In this document: piece after piece, positions 1 through 12,534 of the stretch
Layout of the letters: each line of letters starts with the position of its first letter
Numbering within the stretch: position 1 is the stretch's first letter
Assembly (NCBI GenBank): GCA_916610825.1
Contig: OU744450.1
Location: 5,022,030-5,086,029, forward strand
Direction of reading: 5' to 3'
Length of the DNA stretch: 64,000 nt
Source: Haliclystus octoradiatus
Taxonomy: Eukaryota; Cnidaria; Staurozoa; Stauromedusae; Haliclystidae
The notes under the pieces: model-generated
What the model was told of the DNA's origin: nothing
Database searches by the model: none
Seen by the model: the letters and a program-made list of their open reading frames with translations, nothing else
Translations under genes and position numbers: made by a program

Positions 1-144
1 ATATTTTTGGTTTCTGGCACACTTTTTAACCTCTAATTTTATTAGGTCCTCACTGGTGTGCGGCGCGGAAATGAGGACCGTGATGGATTGAGGCTAGCAG
101 CGCGCATCCAAATGCACTGACGACGCGCGATCCATAATGGTTGA

Positions 145-1178
145 ATGGACTCATCTTAGCCTCATTCCATAAAATTCAGCTAGCAAAGCGATGCTTTCAA
201 AATTGCTCAGGCAGGAATAATCTACATGGCCAATCACAGAGAAGAGCATTCCGTGATGGACATGAACTCATTGATGATTGGTTTTTATATTTCAAGAAAT
301 CAAAAGAAGTTTTTTGCCTTTATGGATTCAAATTTTGGTTTTGAAAATAAGAAACGCACTTCAATACAGAACGTTTATTGATGTAATCAAACTTCAAGCG
401 TGAAAGAAGAAAAATAAAAGGATAATTTAGCTTTAATTCCACATAAACAAAATTGAGCAGTATATACGAGAAATATGTGATTTAATACGGCAAATCATGG
501 GTAGAGCTAGCTAGGCTGTTCAACAAGGCGAGATGTCAGGAGTCTTCGATAGTAAGCTTTGTGTGGCTGCCGCGGTTAAAATCGAAGAGCGTTTGTAAGA
601 CCAGTGCATAGATTATAGAATACATGTATTCTATAATCTATGGACAATGTTAGCCACGAGAAGCACCAATAAAGAACATCTAATTTATGGGCGGATCGGT
701 GGATATAAACCTCGATAATATGCTTGTGGCTGTTGCGACCAAATTCGTCCAGCGTTTGACGTTTGTATATTTTACATTATTGAATTCCAAAATCAAAATA
801 GATATCAAAAATCCACAAAATCAAGCTCGGCACAAACAGAACCAATAAAGTAGAACTGATTGATGGATGGTGAATATAAACTGCGATGATATGCATCATG
901 TAGATGCTTGTAGCCAAATTCGTTCAGGGTATGTGTGTATCTTATTACTCGAAAGATAAAACCACATATTCATAATATTGAAAATCGAAATTTGAAACGA
1001 AAACTCAAAAAAATGTAATACGATCGAAGCCCACGTGATGAAATACCGCTCTGTGATTGGCCAGGTAGGTTTTTCCTGCTTGGCAGTGCATCGCTTTGCT
1101 AGCTGAGTTTTATAAGGACCTCACCGGAGCGTCTGCGTGGAGTTGAGGCCGTTATGGAATGAGGCTAGACTCAACTAG
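145..1178. mobile_element. foldback (inverted-repeat) DNA element, about 1 kb
   Basis: The left arm (about 147-241) is the reverse complement of the right arm (about 1049-1173). Both contain CAGCTAGCAAAGCGATGC or its complement and CCAATCACAGAG. The right arm carries about 40 extra bases relative to the left, and the sequence around 45-100 resembles 1112-1165 in direct orientation, so the ends look duplicated or rearranged. The interior holds two diverged direct repeats (about 661-760 and 840-935, each with ACCAATAAAG and GATGG/GGTGG...ATATAAAC). No transposase is visible, so it is probably non-autonomous. The exact ends and target duplication could not be fixed. Confidence 0.7.
607..642. repeat. 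36-bp perfect palindrome
   Basis: The 36 bases equal their own reverse complement with no spacer; the centre is TACATGTA. It lies inside the foldback element and could form a cruciform or hairpin. Confidence 0.9.
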
Positions 1179-1568
1179 GCGAGGACTCAATTACGGACTC
1201 AACTTCTTCATTTATGCCGAATCGCAGCCAGGATACCTGCTAGTCAAACGCCGTTAGCCTGTGTGAATTACGTCAGCCCTCCACTCCGTGCAGCAATTTT
1301 CAGTATCATGGAGCAAAGCACGGGATAGAGGTTCTTGCCTAGATTCCCGCAGTGGGAAAAACAAATCATAATATGTCTTGCGATGTAGACTTTCCATAAA
1401 TGAAAATATGTTATTGCAGTTGCCAGTCCAAAATTATGGAATGAATTATCTTTCAATATTCGTAGTCAAATTATTCGTAGTAAAAACCACACGATAAATT
1501 GAACTAGTTAGTTAGTGTTCAAAGTTAATGTTATTCCGTCGATTTAATCTATTTATATAGCTGTTATT

Positions 1569-2057
1569 AGCAGCACACAAGTACATGTTTCTGGCCATTA
1601 GCCTTCATCAGTACTGCTCAGTGAGCGAACAAGGAACTGACTTCAGTATACACCTAAGTCAAGATGAGTTATAAATGTGGTGAAAAAATTCCTCACATCA
1701 AAAAAACATCTGTGCCATACCAGAGTGCTCAAACTACCGAAGTAGTGGGCAATGCATAATACAAATAGTATAGACACATCCCGAGTCGATAGTGCTCAAA
1801 ATTGCGCATGCGCAATTGAGACATACATAGCAGCAGACAAGTACATGTTTCTGGCCATTAGCCTTCATCAGTACTGCTCAGTGAGCGAACAAGGAACTGA
1901 CTTCAGTATACACCTAAGTCAAGATGAGTTATAAAAGTGGTGAAAAAATTCATCACATCAAAAAAACATCTGTGCCATACCAGAGTGCTCAAACTACCGA
2001 AGTAGTGGGCAATGCATATTGCAAATAGTATAGACACATCCCGAGTCGATAGTGCTC
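1569..2057. repeat. 260-bp tandem duplication
   Basis: A block of about 229 bp (1569-1797) recurs at 1829-2057 with a period of exactly 260 bp, for example GTACATGTTTCTGGCC at 1581 and 1841. The copies differ at only a few positions. The spacer holds an 18-bp palindrome (1800-1817) centred on TGCGCATGCGCA. Short open frames inside it are chance products. It may be part of a transposon end. Confidence 0.85.
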
Positions 2058-2173
2058 GATAGTGCTATAGCTGTTATTATTATTTATTTATTTATTTGAT
2101 GTTGAAAGTTATTGTGATTTTTATGAGGGCCCGGTGGAAGAGAAGTCTTAGACTTTATTAAGGTTTACAAAAT

Positions 2174-2194
2174 ATGATGATGATGATGATGATG
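2174..2194 (+). repeat. (ATG)7 microsatellite
   Basis: Seven perfect ATG trinucleotide repeats. An ATTT-rich simple repeat lies about 80 bp upstream (about 2075-2096). Confidence 0.9.
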
Positions 2195-2575
2195 TTTCTT
2201 TATTTGTTTGTTTTCATTTATTACCATATACCAGTTATATAAATACAGGTGTGTGTTAAATATTACTTCATTTACATTATTTCGTATTTGTAAATAAAAT
2301 ATTTATTTAATAAATAGTCAGAGAATCAGACAGTCATGTTTGCTACTTGAAGTTTCACGCCGAGGCGATCATCAGGCAATCTATTCCATGATAAAAACAC
2401 TACCTTCTAGATACATGCAAAATAGGGTGCTATTGTTATCTAAAGGCTATTGTTAATTTTATGGATATAGGTTATTCTATTGTTAAAATATTTATTTATA
2501 TTTTTTCAATATTTTTTTATATAGAAACATCTTGCAAGGTCATATTGACCTATTTTACTACGTAATTCGAACGGG

Positions 2576-4730
2576 TTAGGTAACAGATGCGTCACGCCTA
2601 TCGAATGATTTCAGAACAAACTTTCCCCAAAGTCTCGTTATTTCGAATGTTGGTTGTGAAAACAGCACATTTACTTTCTCACTTTCTGTCATTTTGTCCA
2701 AGCTGGTATTCAGCTTTTCTATATCTGCCAGGAATTCTTCTCTTAGATCTCGATTGAAATATAATATGAGATGCATCTCGTCGTCGATGTCGATGTTGTT
2801 ACAAAACTTACAAATTCTATCCTGATAAGGGATATTTGAATATCTTCCAGTCTGAACTCCAAGCATGTGAGCGCTTGTTCTAACTTTAGTAATGGCTAGT
2901 CTGGTTTTCGTGTTAGGATATAAAAGGTAATTTTCAAATTCAAATTTTGTTAATAGTTTTATAGAATTTGAACTGATTTGATTGGTTAGCATTATTTTTC
3001 AAGATGGTTTGTTCGAATTTAATTTTATAGGCGTCTTGAATCTGATATCTAATCGTTACTGCTAATCCTTTTTGTGTGCTTGGATGTTGTTATATATTTT
3101 GACATCAGCAGCAGTAATCGATATAGAAAGATATAGTTTAACTTCACTATGCCACGAAGAAGGAGAGTTTTCAAAGAGTTGTTCACAGAATGTTTTATAC
3201 AACAGGGTGTTTGAGTTAGAGTTTAACACACGAATTAAAAATTTGATTATGTTAATTTTTATACCAATTAGTGAAGGAGGGATACCAAGCTCGCCTCTGA
3301 CTGCTGCTGTAGTAATATTCCCACGAACGTTGAGCACATGGTGCATAATTTTATGTTGGAGAGCCTCGATCACATTGTTATCTTCATGAGATATTGAGTC
3401 TCCCTAAACCTCACTAGCATGAAGAAGTATCGGTTTGACTATTGTTTTGTAAACTGAGTTGTGAATTGCAACGTAGCTCATCGGAAATCCCTTCAAGCAC
3501 CGGTGAGACGAGTTCCAATATTTGAATGCTTTTACACACAGATCTTTTATTCCGTAACATTGCTTGCCTGATTGGTGTAGAGTAAACCCTACGTATTTAT
3601 AGGCTTCTGTATAGGAAAGTTTTTTGTCGCCAATACAAATATCAGGCTGAGTAGCGCAAGTGGTTTGTTTTGAAAATATCATGCATTTTGATTTTTAATG
3701 GTTGACCTCAAGATTCCATTGGGAACAATAAGATAATGTTGTATTCAAGCAGTTTTGAAGGCCTATAGGAAAGTAATACAATATCATCAGCAAACATCAA
3801 ACAATTGAAAGGTTTGTCTAAAAGCATAACTATGTCGACTGAGAAGGTCTCTTTAATATTGTTTGCCAAGTCATTTATAAATATTAAATAAATTCGGACT
3901 GATAATTCATCCCTGACGTACTCCAGTGTTTGGGTAAATTAGTTGGGTTAAACGATCGTGATAAATAATTTTAGCATGAGTTATCTGAGTATAAGCTTCT
4001 GTAACTTGATAAAGATTTCCCTTAATGTTAAGCTGCCAAAGACTATGTTGCCAAACTGAATCGAACGCTTTCCTTAGATCAATAAAACATGCGTACAGTT
4101 TTCCATTACTTTGAGTTAGTATATTTGGATATCAATGTTTTTATACAAAATGACTAATCTGCAGTCCGATGGTTTTGTTGAAATCCAGCTTGAAATCCAG
4201 TAAGCCTTTCATTTATGGTAATACAAAAAAGTTTACCCAAAACACTTGTTAAACTGATTCCTCTGTAGTTGGAGGAATCAAGCCTATTATATATCCAGAC
4301 TTATGAAGGGGAAGAATGTGAGAGACTCTTTCCACGCCAGTTTCGAGAACTTTATTAAAATAATTGTCGCATATCTTGATCAATTTACCTGCAGAATTGA
4401 GGATCATCTCTGGGAGAATACGATGTTTAACAGGGGATTTTTTAGTTTTCAATAATTTTAGGGCATTGATTAGGGAGATGGTACTGATTTAATCTCAACC
4501 TATAATTATAAGTCCTTTTCAAAAGGTTGTTCGCCCATATCTTCTTAAGTAGTACCATTCGAAGCGCTGTGCTCTGAACTTGGTTCTCAAGTCTCTTGAT
4601 TTTTTATTTTCGTTTTCTGCTTTTCGTATCGTAACAAAATGCATCATTCCATTTTGCAGCTTCAGTCCGCACCGCCATTGTTTGACGATGTTTTCACCTC
4701 GCATCATTAACTTTTGCCATTACGTCATAC
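2576..4730 (-). pseudogene. non-LTR retrotransposon (LINE) reverse transcriptase, decayed
   Basis: Read on the minus strand from 4.7 to 2.6 kb, the pieces follow the order of a LINE ORF2. A basic pre-RT linker (4707-4519) comes first. A stretch with LPLHKSG follows (4452-4249), then CFIDLRKAFDSVW (about 4105-4060), the GVRQG...SPNLFNI motif (about 3925-3875), and the catalytic MFADDIVLL (3797-3771). Next is the C-terminal RT/thumb region with YKYVGFTLHQSGK (3682-3404) and a tail with RTSAHMLGVQTGRY and a CKFC...H pattern (2992-2576). Stops and frameshifts separate the blocks, so it is dead. It looks Jockey/CR1-like, but the clade is uncertain. It lies 0.8 kb upstream of the fibrinogen exon. 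Confidence 0.88.
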
Positions 4731-5570
4731 CATAATTATACGATTTCCTCACCAATAAACACAATGTCTATTACGTAGTCTCGCTATTGTTCGAATGGGA
4801 TTCCACGTCTGATGACAGTTCAGTCAAATTGCACGTGCTCATGAATATGCCTCTGCTTAGCCTCTGCTCTGATCTGACGAAGTTGTTTTGGATTAGACAT
4901 TTTGCCGGGTCTATTCGCACGATATCGTGCCAATAGCTAGGTTAATTTAATTACTGGTGTTTTAGATAAAGCCACGGCTGAGTTCATATTTTTATATTAT
5001 CTGATTCTCTAAAATATGCTGTTGTCAAAGATGGTTGTAAATTTTATATTATGAAATTCAAATTGATCCTTTCGGTGACTTGCTAACATATCAATTGAAG
5101 CATTTTACATCATTTTGACCCAATTATAGTAGTTAGTGAGTAGTAAGAAGTTTATGCAAAGACATTTAAGCACATTATATCTGAATTAATCATTTCTCTT
5201 ATACATGTCCTCAATCTCTTTCTGTGATGAAAGTTTATTTTAGAAGTTTGGTAATTCTTCAATTTTCTGATATTGTTGTAAGAAGAGTCAAATAATTTGG
5301 AAATAATGATCTGTTGTCAAGTTGGCAAATGACGACTGAATGTTTGATTCATAAATACATTGAAAAATATATACATTTGAAGGCTTATAATTGACCATTG
5401 CGCACTGCAGGATCAATTTTGAAAACTGAATTGCATTGCTAATGCCTCAAGAGTGTAGTAAATCATTGCGTATCCGAATATCGAGCAGAAAGACCGCTGG
5501 TCAAATATAAGCCTAAACACTTGACAAGAGCTATAGCATGTGATTCTATATTGTTTTTGTTGTTGTCTAG

Positions 5571-5827
5571 GAAACACTGTTGACGCTTTCTCTTCTGCCA
5601 ATGGTATGAAGTTCTCAACTCATGACCGCGATAATGACCCACATACAAATCTTAACTGTGCAATCAACAGAGCTGGTGCTTCATGGTATGAAAGGTGTGG
5701 AAAATTTAATCCGAATGGAATCTATGGTACTCCTTTAGGAAGGAAAGGGGTTCTATGGCGTCCACTAACTACGATTGAGGATATATCATTGAGTAAATTG
5801 CAAATGAAAATCAAAAGATATGGCTGA
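5571..5827 (+). CDS. terminal exon of a fibrinogen-related (FReD) protein
   Basis: The frame from GNTVDAF to the TGA at 5825-5827 matches the end of a fibrinogen C-terminal domain. NGMKFSTHDRDND carries the calcium-site DxD, followed by NCA and WYERC, the usual last disulfide pair, then NGIYG, a GVLW-like stretch and a KLQMKIKRYG ending. A pyrimidine/GTT-rich tract ending in CTAG precedes 5571, giving a good 3' splice site. The intron is phase 1, with the glycine codon split G/GA. FReD proteins are usually secreted lectin-like or adhesion proteins. No upstream FReD exon was found in this window, so this is either the last exon of a gene whose other exons lie left of position 1, or an orphan exon. 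A possible AATAAA signal lies at 6061. Confidence 0.85.
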
Positions 5828-8800
5828 ATTGATTGTTGAGCAAGAATTAAACTTTATTACGTAGTGCCTATAATGGGGCCACTTTACATTGCGCATGTCT
5901 TGAAAAAATAACGCGTGCGATTGTTTTAAGTCTCTCATATGTTGGTAATACAAAATGGCGTCATCTGTTATTGTTATGAAAAAGAAGATGGAAATATTTG
6001 TTTTAAATTTATATGCATGCTTAGATTATTTGAAAGACTTAGGAGAGTATCGCAATTCAAAATAAATAAATCATTTAACATAATTATACACTCGTGTTGG
6101 GTTTATTCCGAGTGGTTACATATTATTGACTGTTTACTTTAAAAGCGTAGGTCATTGTGGCGTTGTCGAAGAAATGGTCAATTACCCAGCTTATTTTTCG
6201 TTCTCGGTTTGATATGTCAGCTTGAAAACTTTGATATACAGTTATAAAATATTCAAATGTTTTATTATTCGACATAAACATTGTCCATAGCATGCTATAC
6301 AGAATTTAAGTTATTTTTTACTATTTACAAAAGCATGGACGGGTTGATTTTATGTAAAATATCAAAACGGCTTATTATTAAAATATTTCATGTTGAGTCG
6401 CTATACTGAAAAGTATAAATTCTGTAAATTTATTATGATCTTTAACATGGAAACGGTAATCTCAAAAACAACAACAAACAAACACCGAGTGTGAATATCA
6501 TTTCTTGCATCGCGGAGATGTGTGAAATGCCGTGACGACATGGCTAAAACAATGGCGAGCACGAAGGATAATGCCAGTTCACTGTAGGAAAATGCCTCGG
6601 AGGGGAATTTTACTCACATTTAGATCTAAAAATAAATAAAAACTGGCCAATCATAGATTTCCCTACCAGGAACTAACTGGGTTGATGACTTCCTTTCACT
6701 ATACTCATCGTTATCTTGATATTTTGCTCGCGATTCAACACGCGATATTTTACTTGGCCATACAAACCCTTGTTGATGAGTTTAAAAATTGACGATGTTT
6801 GACAAGCTTGGAGGGGAATTTCTTAGAAGGTAACTAAAATCTAACACCATTTATATGTTTCGTTTCATGTCAAGATAACAGAATTGGCTGGGTTGGGATG
6901 ATTGATAATGCTTATTTATTATAAATAGTCTATTTTGCTTCAAAATATTAGTATTTTTGCGTGACTTGTGTGATTTTGACGCGCCCGCAAATACGCGATG
7001 GCTCGATTATTGGCACTACGACACTTCTTTACACTGTGCGTTATATGATAATACTATTATAACCAGAAGCATGATGAATTGCTTCAACTTTTACTTCAAA
7101 TTTTTATGATATATATGGTACAAAGCATATGATATGAACTTGCAAGGCTATGATCACGTCCAATCACCCTACGATTTATTTGCACAGACATTTTACACAA
7201 AGCCGACAATAATTATTCTGTAAAAGTATACAAATAATTATATAGAAAACATAAATTGATTCTACTTATTAGTATCTTCAAGTAAAAAGGGGTAAATATT
7301 TGAGACGGATGTTCTATAAATGTAAAACTTAAGAGCCTGATTGAAAAAATGTACGGTGTGATCATGTGATGCAGTTCTCTTATCTTGATTAACTTTCAAA
7401 ATAAAAATCCTCAAATGTTTTATGATAAGGGGCATTTGAGATGTTAAAATAATATCATTTTCTTCAAGTATATTTAGCAAATCCAGGGTCTTGTATCTAA
7501 ACAAACGCATGATTTTCTTCAGATCTCTAAACTTGGCAAAATAGTCAACATATTTAGAACTTTAAACAAAATAAGCAAATTAACGTACGTATAAGCGTAG
7601 TTTTTAGTTTGTAGACAGTAAATAGCAACACAAATGTAATCAATTTTAATAATTCTTCAAACAAGTAATATAAATATGTATACTATAATACCCACGCCCT
7701 TGCGTCTGGTAAATATACAATCACTCAATATAACGTTTAACCGTGCTCTTGCACTCTGCTAAACTGACTGTTAAGGCGGAATTAGCTCGTGTGGTAGAGT
7801 TTAGTGCGTCCAGATCTTTACGTCCAACTCAAGATTGGTCAGTCCGATCTCTTATTCATGTAGTTGCGCGAGGTTCTGAAACACCGACAAATTGAGATGG
7901 ACCAAACTTTTGAGACGGACCCAATTGCCTAGCAACAGCAGCTAGAACCCAGTCTCTGATTGAATGTTGAACAATAGGCAGGTCCACTAAAATTTAAGTA
8001 TGTACTTTAAACATGTCCATACGAAGATCAAAGGATAAGTTTAATATCCCCGACTTTTTTTTTCAAAAATATCGACAAACCATCTAGATATATGTCTTCA
8101 AATGACATTGCGTAACCATGGTTACGAAACGGCAAGTTTTGGTGGGTGAAGGAATGTGACGTCATAATCCGGACAAAGTGAGAAATCTACTATTGACTTG
8201 ATATCCAAAACCGTTCATCCATCAATTCGTCATTTTTTATCCAAATTTTTTGTGAATAGTATAATCAGAACCGCTGATTTTTAAACGAGACTTAGGGTAA
8301 AGTTTTGTTTCTTTTTTCGGTTTGTCCTTTTTGTAGCGAAACAAAACAAATCTTTTCCATATCTTTCTCTCGCGGTTCCCGACCGCAAACGAACAAAATC
8401 AAGTTTTCCCTAGTTCTCAGCCAGGCCGATCTGCACGTGCACGACGTGTGAACACCCTGTTTTTGTCAAAGCCCTTCAAAGTGTTCGTTCACTTCAAAAC
8501 GAAAAGGTTCACTCGTCTTTATCAAAGTCTCACCAAAAAGTAGGCAGCATTCACTTGGAAACATTATGTATATACATTTGATATTTGGAGAAAAAACCTC
8601 ACTCATATATAAACGGCTTAGATCATCACTCGAGCATCAAAGTAGTGTTATTTTTATTTATCAAATCTTCGTTCTTTTATTTCGTCTGTCATGTGTAGTG
8701 GATTGTTTTATGTCTATTGTCTTATCCATACTGTATTTCCTTTGTTAACTGTAAAGCTTCCGTTTGTAATCACGTATACCTTGTAAATGTAAATCACTGT

Positions 8801-11800
8801 CTGTAATGTAATCACTCTCTTCACGTCTGCCCTTCGTGGCGACAACATCTACATTAGCAAAGCTGGTCCACTTTCATAGAGGCTCTGTTTATCAACGGTC
8901 ATATTAACCCTTCATTCATCCTCTCCCTGTTGGTGGCCAGCTACAATTATTACATCAAATATATCTATATCAGAATCTCCTATGTACGCGTGTGGTAATT
9001 AATAGTCATCGACTCATTCCACCCGCTACACATGCATCATCAACTGTTGCTTATGTTATTTATCACCAGAAATAAGCCAGTGAAATCGCATTCAGTGTGC
9101 ATTTATTTGGATTAACAAACACTTTAAATGGACCATTTAACGCTTCACCAATTCTAGATTTGGATTTATTGTAGTAAATCAGAACTCAAATTCATTAAAG
9201 TTGCCGTTTAAATGAAATATTTTACACATCGATCACGCATGCTACGACAATTTACGTCGAAGCGTATAAAATTTTCTGAAAACCGAAAAGCAATTTATGA
9301 TTCAATGTGCATTGATTAACAAATATTTACTTGGACAAATGATTAATCATGCAGTTTGTGTGAAGGCATTGGACGATATTGATGTAGTAGCTATATTTAG
9401 CTATATATCTATGGTATCCCATTGATCAGCGAAGACAGTGAATGTAGTTTTTGTAGCATCATGGTGGAATCATAGCTACAATAAATTTGATCCTATAATA
9501 GGCCATATGATTCGCGAGAAAATAACGTGGATAATTTGCTAATAAATGGTAGATCATATATAACTCCTTTAACTTATTATCCAACTTGTTTGAAAGTTTA
9601 TGTGTGTAATTTGAAATTAAAATAATTTGCTAAGCTAGTCTACCATCCTTGTTCCTTCTCGCTTCGACACTTGAACCATGCTCGAACGTAGACAAAAACA
9701 ACATAAATTGATATAAATATTTCAGAGCGATTTCCATTGATGAATAATTCAGGTCACCGTAATAAGTTTTTTTGAAGTCCGTCTTCAATAATTTGAACAG
9801 GAACAGCAGTTCTAATGGAAATGATTACATTCAAATTTGACGTTTAACGATACCAATAATTACAAAAAATGCTAAAGTCTCTATTGTTTAGCAGAGTGTG
9901 ATTTCGTTCTGTCCGGGATTTGACGTCATAATATAGCAAGCCATTTACAAATCGTTTTGACGTTCTACGAAACTTTTGTATTTAAAACTCAAAAATGAAG
10001 TGTTTTTGGAAATTTTTTTGGAATTTTTATCAGTTTTATGTAATTCTGCGGGTATGATATATCCGAAACACGAATAAAATCAACTTTGAAATTTTTAGTG
10101 GATCTGCCTATTTCAACATGGCGATTTTTAAGGAAGTTTATATGTATTTCCTTGGTGAAAACATAGTGGATATATTCCAATTTTGGAGTTAGTAAATAAC
10201 AAATGAAATACCATACATACAATGAGCTGCTTGTGCTACATTTTTTCCATTTGTTCGGATGAAGAAGTCTACAAGTGAGTTGTTTTTCAACTTACTGAGC
10301 TGAGCACAATTACCTGAACAGTGAAGTGAAGCAAGCGAAATTGTTTGATACACTTTCCGTTCACAATTTTATTGATCACGTGCTGAAGCAACGCTTCCGA
10401 GAAAAAATGTTTCACTGGACGTGAACCCGAGGTAAATATTATATATTGCATGCTTATGAATAAGATATGATAAAATTCCACTCAATTTATTGGCAATTAC
10501 CATTTAGCTTAGCACTTGACAAAGTTTGTCTTGTTTTATAAATAAAATGAAAGGCTACGAATGAATAGGCCTACAGTTCTCATCATTTATTGTAGACTAA
10601 ACAGGAATCATGTAAGCTTGTGACTGTGTTTTGAATGTCACCAATCATTGAAATCTAATTGTGATTTACAATGTAGGTAGTTTAAATACCCTCATCAATA
10701 GACCTTACATTCCATTTAATGATTATCCTACGTACATGTGTTTTTAGACCTACTTATACAAAATAATTCATCTTTAAACAGGCACAATCACATGGTATAG
10801 GCTACATATATGTCATGATATAGGCTTCAGTAGTTTAACGCAACTTTAACAGGGATTGTGATTACTTTCATGATTTATCTAAATGCTGCATACATTTGAA
10901 ATCTGTTGTCTATTATGCCCTTCAAATTCATACTGTAGGCCTCTGCAAGTTCATCTAATATTGCAAAAATACCCCTTAGTAGCAATACATTAAAGTACTG
11001 TAAACATTCTAGTTCAATTGTAGCCTATAATACAGACTTTTGAAGAGTATATTTGCAGTATTATTTTATTGGTCCATTTATAAGATACTTTTTTGGCTAC
11101 TACTTTAGATACTGAATAACTATTCTAGGACCCATAGTGATTATAAACGAATTTGAACAATTAGGTTACCTAAATTATTTTAATACTATTATTTAATATA
11201 CGATGCTAGCAAATAGTAATGAAATATATCTGTTCATTCATAGGAAAGGGTATCAAGGCCACATGATCAAATGGAATCATGGACACTTGATGGACAAATA
11301 ATTTCTTCTCTGAGTTTGGCATTCGATCGGACATCTGCTATGTACCATACGCTTATACCTGTTATGGACGCATAATTCAACATGGTCAACATCAGCATGC
11401 TGTGTACCAACTTAGAACACAATAGTGTGTTTTGGTTTGTTGCTAATAACATGACTGAATTTACCATAAGACCTTTAGTTTACCTTTACTAACTACCTAA
11501 TAATTGTATAATATTTAATGTTCAGAAATAGTTGTTCTCTCACAAATCTACTGCAGTATGTTATTTAAATTGTCAGTAGCTGTATTTTGTACATGTATCA
11601 CATTGATAATACTATGATTACAAATGGTACATTAATATAATTTGTAGGCCTACCATATTTATTACTCCTGTATGATAATTGTAATGTTCTACAGATTCCA
11701 AAATATTTTGTTTGTTTATGAATTCCTATAGTGATGCATCAACATACTAACAAAATGTTAAAACTTTTCTGATCATTATCCTATAATTTCATACAAAAAT

Positions 11801-11860
11801 AGCTTATTATTAAGATTGTTCTCCAAATTGCCGGATAAAAAAGTTGTAGGACTACAACAG
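5828..11860. other. long non-coding stretch
   Basis: About 6 kb with only short chance open frames and no protein similarity I can recognise. Small items seen: a 16-bp palindrome at 8111-8126 (CGTAACCATGGTTACG); a weak tRNA-like A-box at about 7776; and CCCTTCGTGGCGACAACATC at about 8829, which resembles the 3' tail of the SINEs at 12 and 14 kb. Confidence 0.6.
7772..7900 (+). mobile_element. possible decayed tRNA-derived SINE head
   Basis: GGAATTAGCTCGTGTGGTAG resembles a tRNA D-arm/A-box, but the B-box position (GGTCAGTCCGATCTC) is poor and no tail or target duplication was identified. Weak call. Confidence 0.25.
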
Positions 11861-11865
11861 ATCCT

Positions 11866-11957
11866 TCTTTCTTTTCTTTTCTTCCCTTTCTTTCTCCTTG
11901 GGCGCTCCCTTTTCTTCTCCCTTCCTTTTTTTCTCTTTTCCCTCTTTCCCCCCTCTC
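11866..11957 (+). repeat. polypyrimidine (C/T) tract
   Basis: About 90 bp almost purely C and T, interrupted by a short TTGGGCG segment. It directly precedes the SINE at 11975. It could form triplex DNA or simply be an expanded simple repeat. Confidence 0.85.
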
Positions 11958-11974
11958 GGATGGTAAGTTCCCCC

Positions 11975-12333
11975 TAGCCTAGCTCAGATGGCAGAGCAAC
12001 CGAACTTCATATCTGATCGACTGTGGTTCAAATCCCCCTAAGGTCAACTCAGCCTTGACTTTATTTAAAACATCAAAACCATCTGAGGATGGCGGATGGA
12101 ATGGTCCAGAGGGAATTGCATTGTGAGTAGCTGCGGCGCATCGTTGCGCATTGACAATCAAGACCTATCTGCCATGAAATCTGTTGAAATTGATCTGCAG
12201 TCTCGCGGCTGAGATCAACAAGAGCGTTTAAAATCATTGCTCTCAGCGAAAAAAGCCACTCATTTAGAAATAGAAGAGTGGTACGGGTGCCTTCGTTAGG
12301 GCGACACCATCTACATTACTTTACTTACTTTAA
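11975..12333 (+). mobile_element. tRNA-derived SINE, copy 1
   Basis: The 5' head is tRNA-like: A-box TAGCTCAGATGG and B-box GGTTCAAATCC. A body of about 270 bp follows and is nearly identical to the SINE at 14197. The tail carries CCTTCGTTAGGGCGACACC and ends in a TTACTTTACTTACT repeat. The head would fold only loosely as a tRNA and runs straight into the body, so it is not a tRNA gene. A clear target duplication was not found. Confidence 0.85.
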
Positions 12334-12534
12334 ACTGATGTGTAACCTCTTTTAAGGTAAGTTTCTATAACAGTTCTACACTCCCCCTAGATGTCCAACA
12401 TCTTAATCAATTATTAATAGTAATAAGTAAGTAAAAAATAAACTATTTGAAACTAATATAATTAAATGAATATCATATATAAATTTCATGAATAAGGCTG
12501 GATAGCTGAGAAGGGAGTAAAACAAATATTATAG

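Noticed and set aside
11979-12060. tRNA gene
   Set aside because: The A- and B-boxes belong to a SINE head that is repeated at 14206 with the same 3' body; a proper acceptor stem was not found.
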